Source of the DNA: JAAZMI01 sp050942615
GTDB taxonomy: Bacteria; Bacillota; Dethiobacteria; DTU022; UBA8154
Assembly: GCA_050942615.1 (NCBI GenBank)
Contig: JBMNNQ010000058.1
Span: 1 to 7,858 of the forward strand
DNA length: 7,858 nucleotides
Direction of reading: 5' to 3'
Shown here: positions 6,911 through 7,858 of the stretch, piece after piece
How the letters are laid out: each line of letters opens with the position of its first letter
How positions within the stretch are numbered: the first letter of the stretch is position 1
Translations under genes and position numbers: made by a program
Notes under the pieces: generated by a model
What the model was told of the DNA's origin: nothing
What the model saw: the letters and a program-made list of their open reading frames with translations, nothing else
Database searches by the model: none

Positions 6911-6942
6911 ATATATACCCAGAGAAAGGAGCAGTCAGCATC

Positions 6943-7695
6943 TTGTCACCAGAAAAATTGTGCCGGGAAATAGTGGATTGGTTAAAAGATATGGTTTTTT
7001 CTTCAGAGGGCCGGGGGGCCATTTACGGTTTGAGCGGCGGCCTGGATTCTGCTGTGGTGGCGCTGTTATGCAAAAGGGCTTTCGGTGCCCACAGCCTGGC
7101 GTTGATGATGCCCTGCTTCGGTCCAAAAACGGAATTGGAACATGCTCTTCTTCTTGCTGAAAAATTTGCAATACCTTATAAGATTATCAACTTGGAAGGG
7201 GTCTTTACACAGCTGCTGCAGGCCCTGGAGGGGGGAGCAGATCCCCGGAGCATGGCGGCGGTAAATATCAAGCCCCGCCTGCGCATGACTGCACTTTATT
7301 ACTGGTCTGCCCGTAAACATTACCGGGTGATCGGCACCGGCAATAAAAGTGAGATCCTGACTGGCTATTTTACCAAACACGGTGATTCCGGCGTAGACCT
7401 GGAGCCTTTGGGCGATCTCTTAAAGGAAGAAGTGTGGGCGCTGGCCGCTTACCTGGGGGTTCCCCGGGAAATAACGGCAAAAAAACCCACGGCCGGCCTT
7501 TGGAAAGGACAGACGGATGAAACCGAAATGGGTTTTTCCTACAAAGAGCTGGACAGCTGTTTAAAAGGGGAACAAACAGAGCCTGCCCTGCAGGAAAAAA
7601 TTGTTGCCCTGCAGCAGAACAGCGCCCATAAACGTAAAATGCCACCTATTTTTTGCAAAAATGGTGTGGAAGAATCAGCCTACGGGGTGGACTGA
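6943..7695 (+). CDS. nadE: NAD synthetase, ammonia-dependent type
   Basis: Catalyses the last step of NAD synthesis: it adenylates nicotinic acid adenine dinucleotide with ATP and amidates it with ammonia, in the cytoplasm as a homodimer. The 250 residues match the short, ammonia-using form, with no N-terminal nitrilase/glutaminase domain. Visible motifs are the PP-loop SGGLDSA (31-37), NIKPRLRM (108-115) at the dimer and deamido-NAD site, GTGNKSE (131-137), KHGDSG (145-150), and PTAGLWKGQTDE (182-193), close to the family's PSAGLW.GQTDE. Near the C-terminus HKRKMPP (229-235) is also usual. The start is TTG 6943, supported by AAAGGAG at 6925-6931 (11-base spacer) and by the normal length before the PP-loop. 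It lies 93 bases after the TtcA-like gene and may have its own promoter. An imperfect GC-rich hairpin at about 6860-6880 in that gap lacks a T-run, so it is not a clear terminator. Confidence 0.95.
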   Translation: MSPEKLCREIVDWLKDMVFSSEGRGAIYGLSGGLDSAVVALLCKRAFGAHSLALMMPCFGPKTELEHALLLAEKFAIPYKIINLEGVFTQLLQALEGGADPRSMAAVNIKPRLRMTALYYWSARKHYRVIGTGNKSEILTGYFTKHGDSGVDLEPLGDLLKEEVWALAAYLGVPREITAKKPTAGLWKGQTDETEMGFSYKELDSCLKGEQTEPALQEKIVALQQNSAHKRKMPPIFCKNGVEESAYGVD

Positions 7696-7858
7696 ACTGC
7701 GCCGTTGTCCTGCAAAGGCAGACGCCCCGCAGGACCGGGGGCGAACTGGATAGGCAGCAGGAAGTCAAAGCTAGTTTATTTTACAGCTGCCCCCGGGAAC
7801 AGGAACGCAGTGCAGCCCCCTTCTGTACAGGCAGTGAACGGCTGGAACGGCTGTGGGG
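7696..7858. other. Unassigned 3' region with several inverted repeats
   Basis: I find no assignable gene here. Two plus-strand frames stay open to the window edge. One has a TTG at 7705, fourteen bases from GGGGTGG (7684-7690), but its product is not recognisable; the other has no ATG, GTG or TTG. GTCCTGC (7707-7713) pairs with GCAGGAC (7729-7735), and CGCCCC (7723-7728) pairs with GGGGCG (7738-7743) in an interlocked order. GGCAGC near 7755 pairs with GCTGCC near 7791. This could be a leader RNA, a small RNA, or the start of a gene that continues past the window. Confidence 0.35.

Noticed and set aside
7661..7754. Small 30-codon frame starting inside the end of nadE
   Set aside because: It has no ribosome site of its own, overlaps nadE, and its product has no recognisable features.
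1..7858. CRISPR array, insertion sequence, tRNA or rRNA genes
   Set aside because: No regularly spaced direct repeats, transposase motifs, terminal inverted repeats with target duplications, or tRNA/rRNA signatures were seen on either strand.

Overview
The window reads like a chromosomal stretch from a Gram-positive anaerobe, most likely a Clostridia-class Bacillota of moderate GC content. The evidence is a PyrR-type RNA leader in front of the carbamoyl-phosphate synthase genes, purine-rich ribosome binding sites with frequent TTG starts, a short ammonia-type NAD synthetase and a TtcA-like iron-sulfur tRNA thiolase. This taxonomic call is inference from gene content and signals; there is no rRNA or other marker gene here.

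Left side, minus strand: a transcription unit runs leftward from a sigma-A-like promoter at about 5482-5510. It passes through a PyrR-binding RNA hairpin and an attenuator whose 3' arm is also the Shine-Dalgarno sequence of carA. It then reads carA (carbamoyl-phosphate synthase small subunit), carB (large subunit) and, after a 149-base gap with weak hairpins, a P-loop GTPase of the cyclic 2,3-diphosphoglycerate synthetase family that runs off the left edge.

Right side, plus strand: a divergent cluster encodes a 143-residue protein with a HicB-like segment, a TtcA-family PP-loop ATPase with an intact Cys set, and nadE, an ammonia-dependent NAD synthetase that is also a PP-loop enzyme. The last 163 bases contain no gene I can assign, but they hold several inverted repeats.

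The most notable observation is in carA. The protein is full length and keeps the class I glutamine amidotransferase fold motifs, but the whole catalytic triad is gone: the nucleophile Cys is Gly252, the His is Thr336 and the Glu is Gln338. The glutamine-binding Gln that follows the nucleophile elbow is Leu256. CarB looks intact. The enzyme therefore probably uses free ammonia while remaining under PyrR (pyrimidine) control, a bacterial parallel to the ammonia-dependent CPS I of urea-cycle animals. The nearby NadE also lacks a glutaminase domain, so both nitrogen-incorporating enzymes in this window appear to take ammonia directly. That would fit an organism living with plentiful ammonium.
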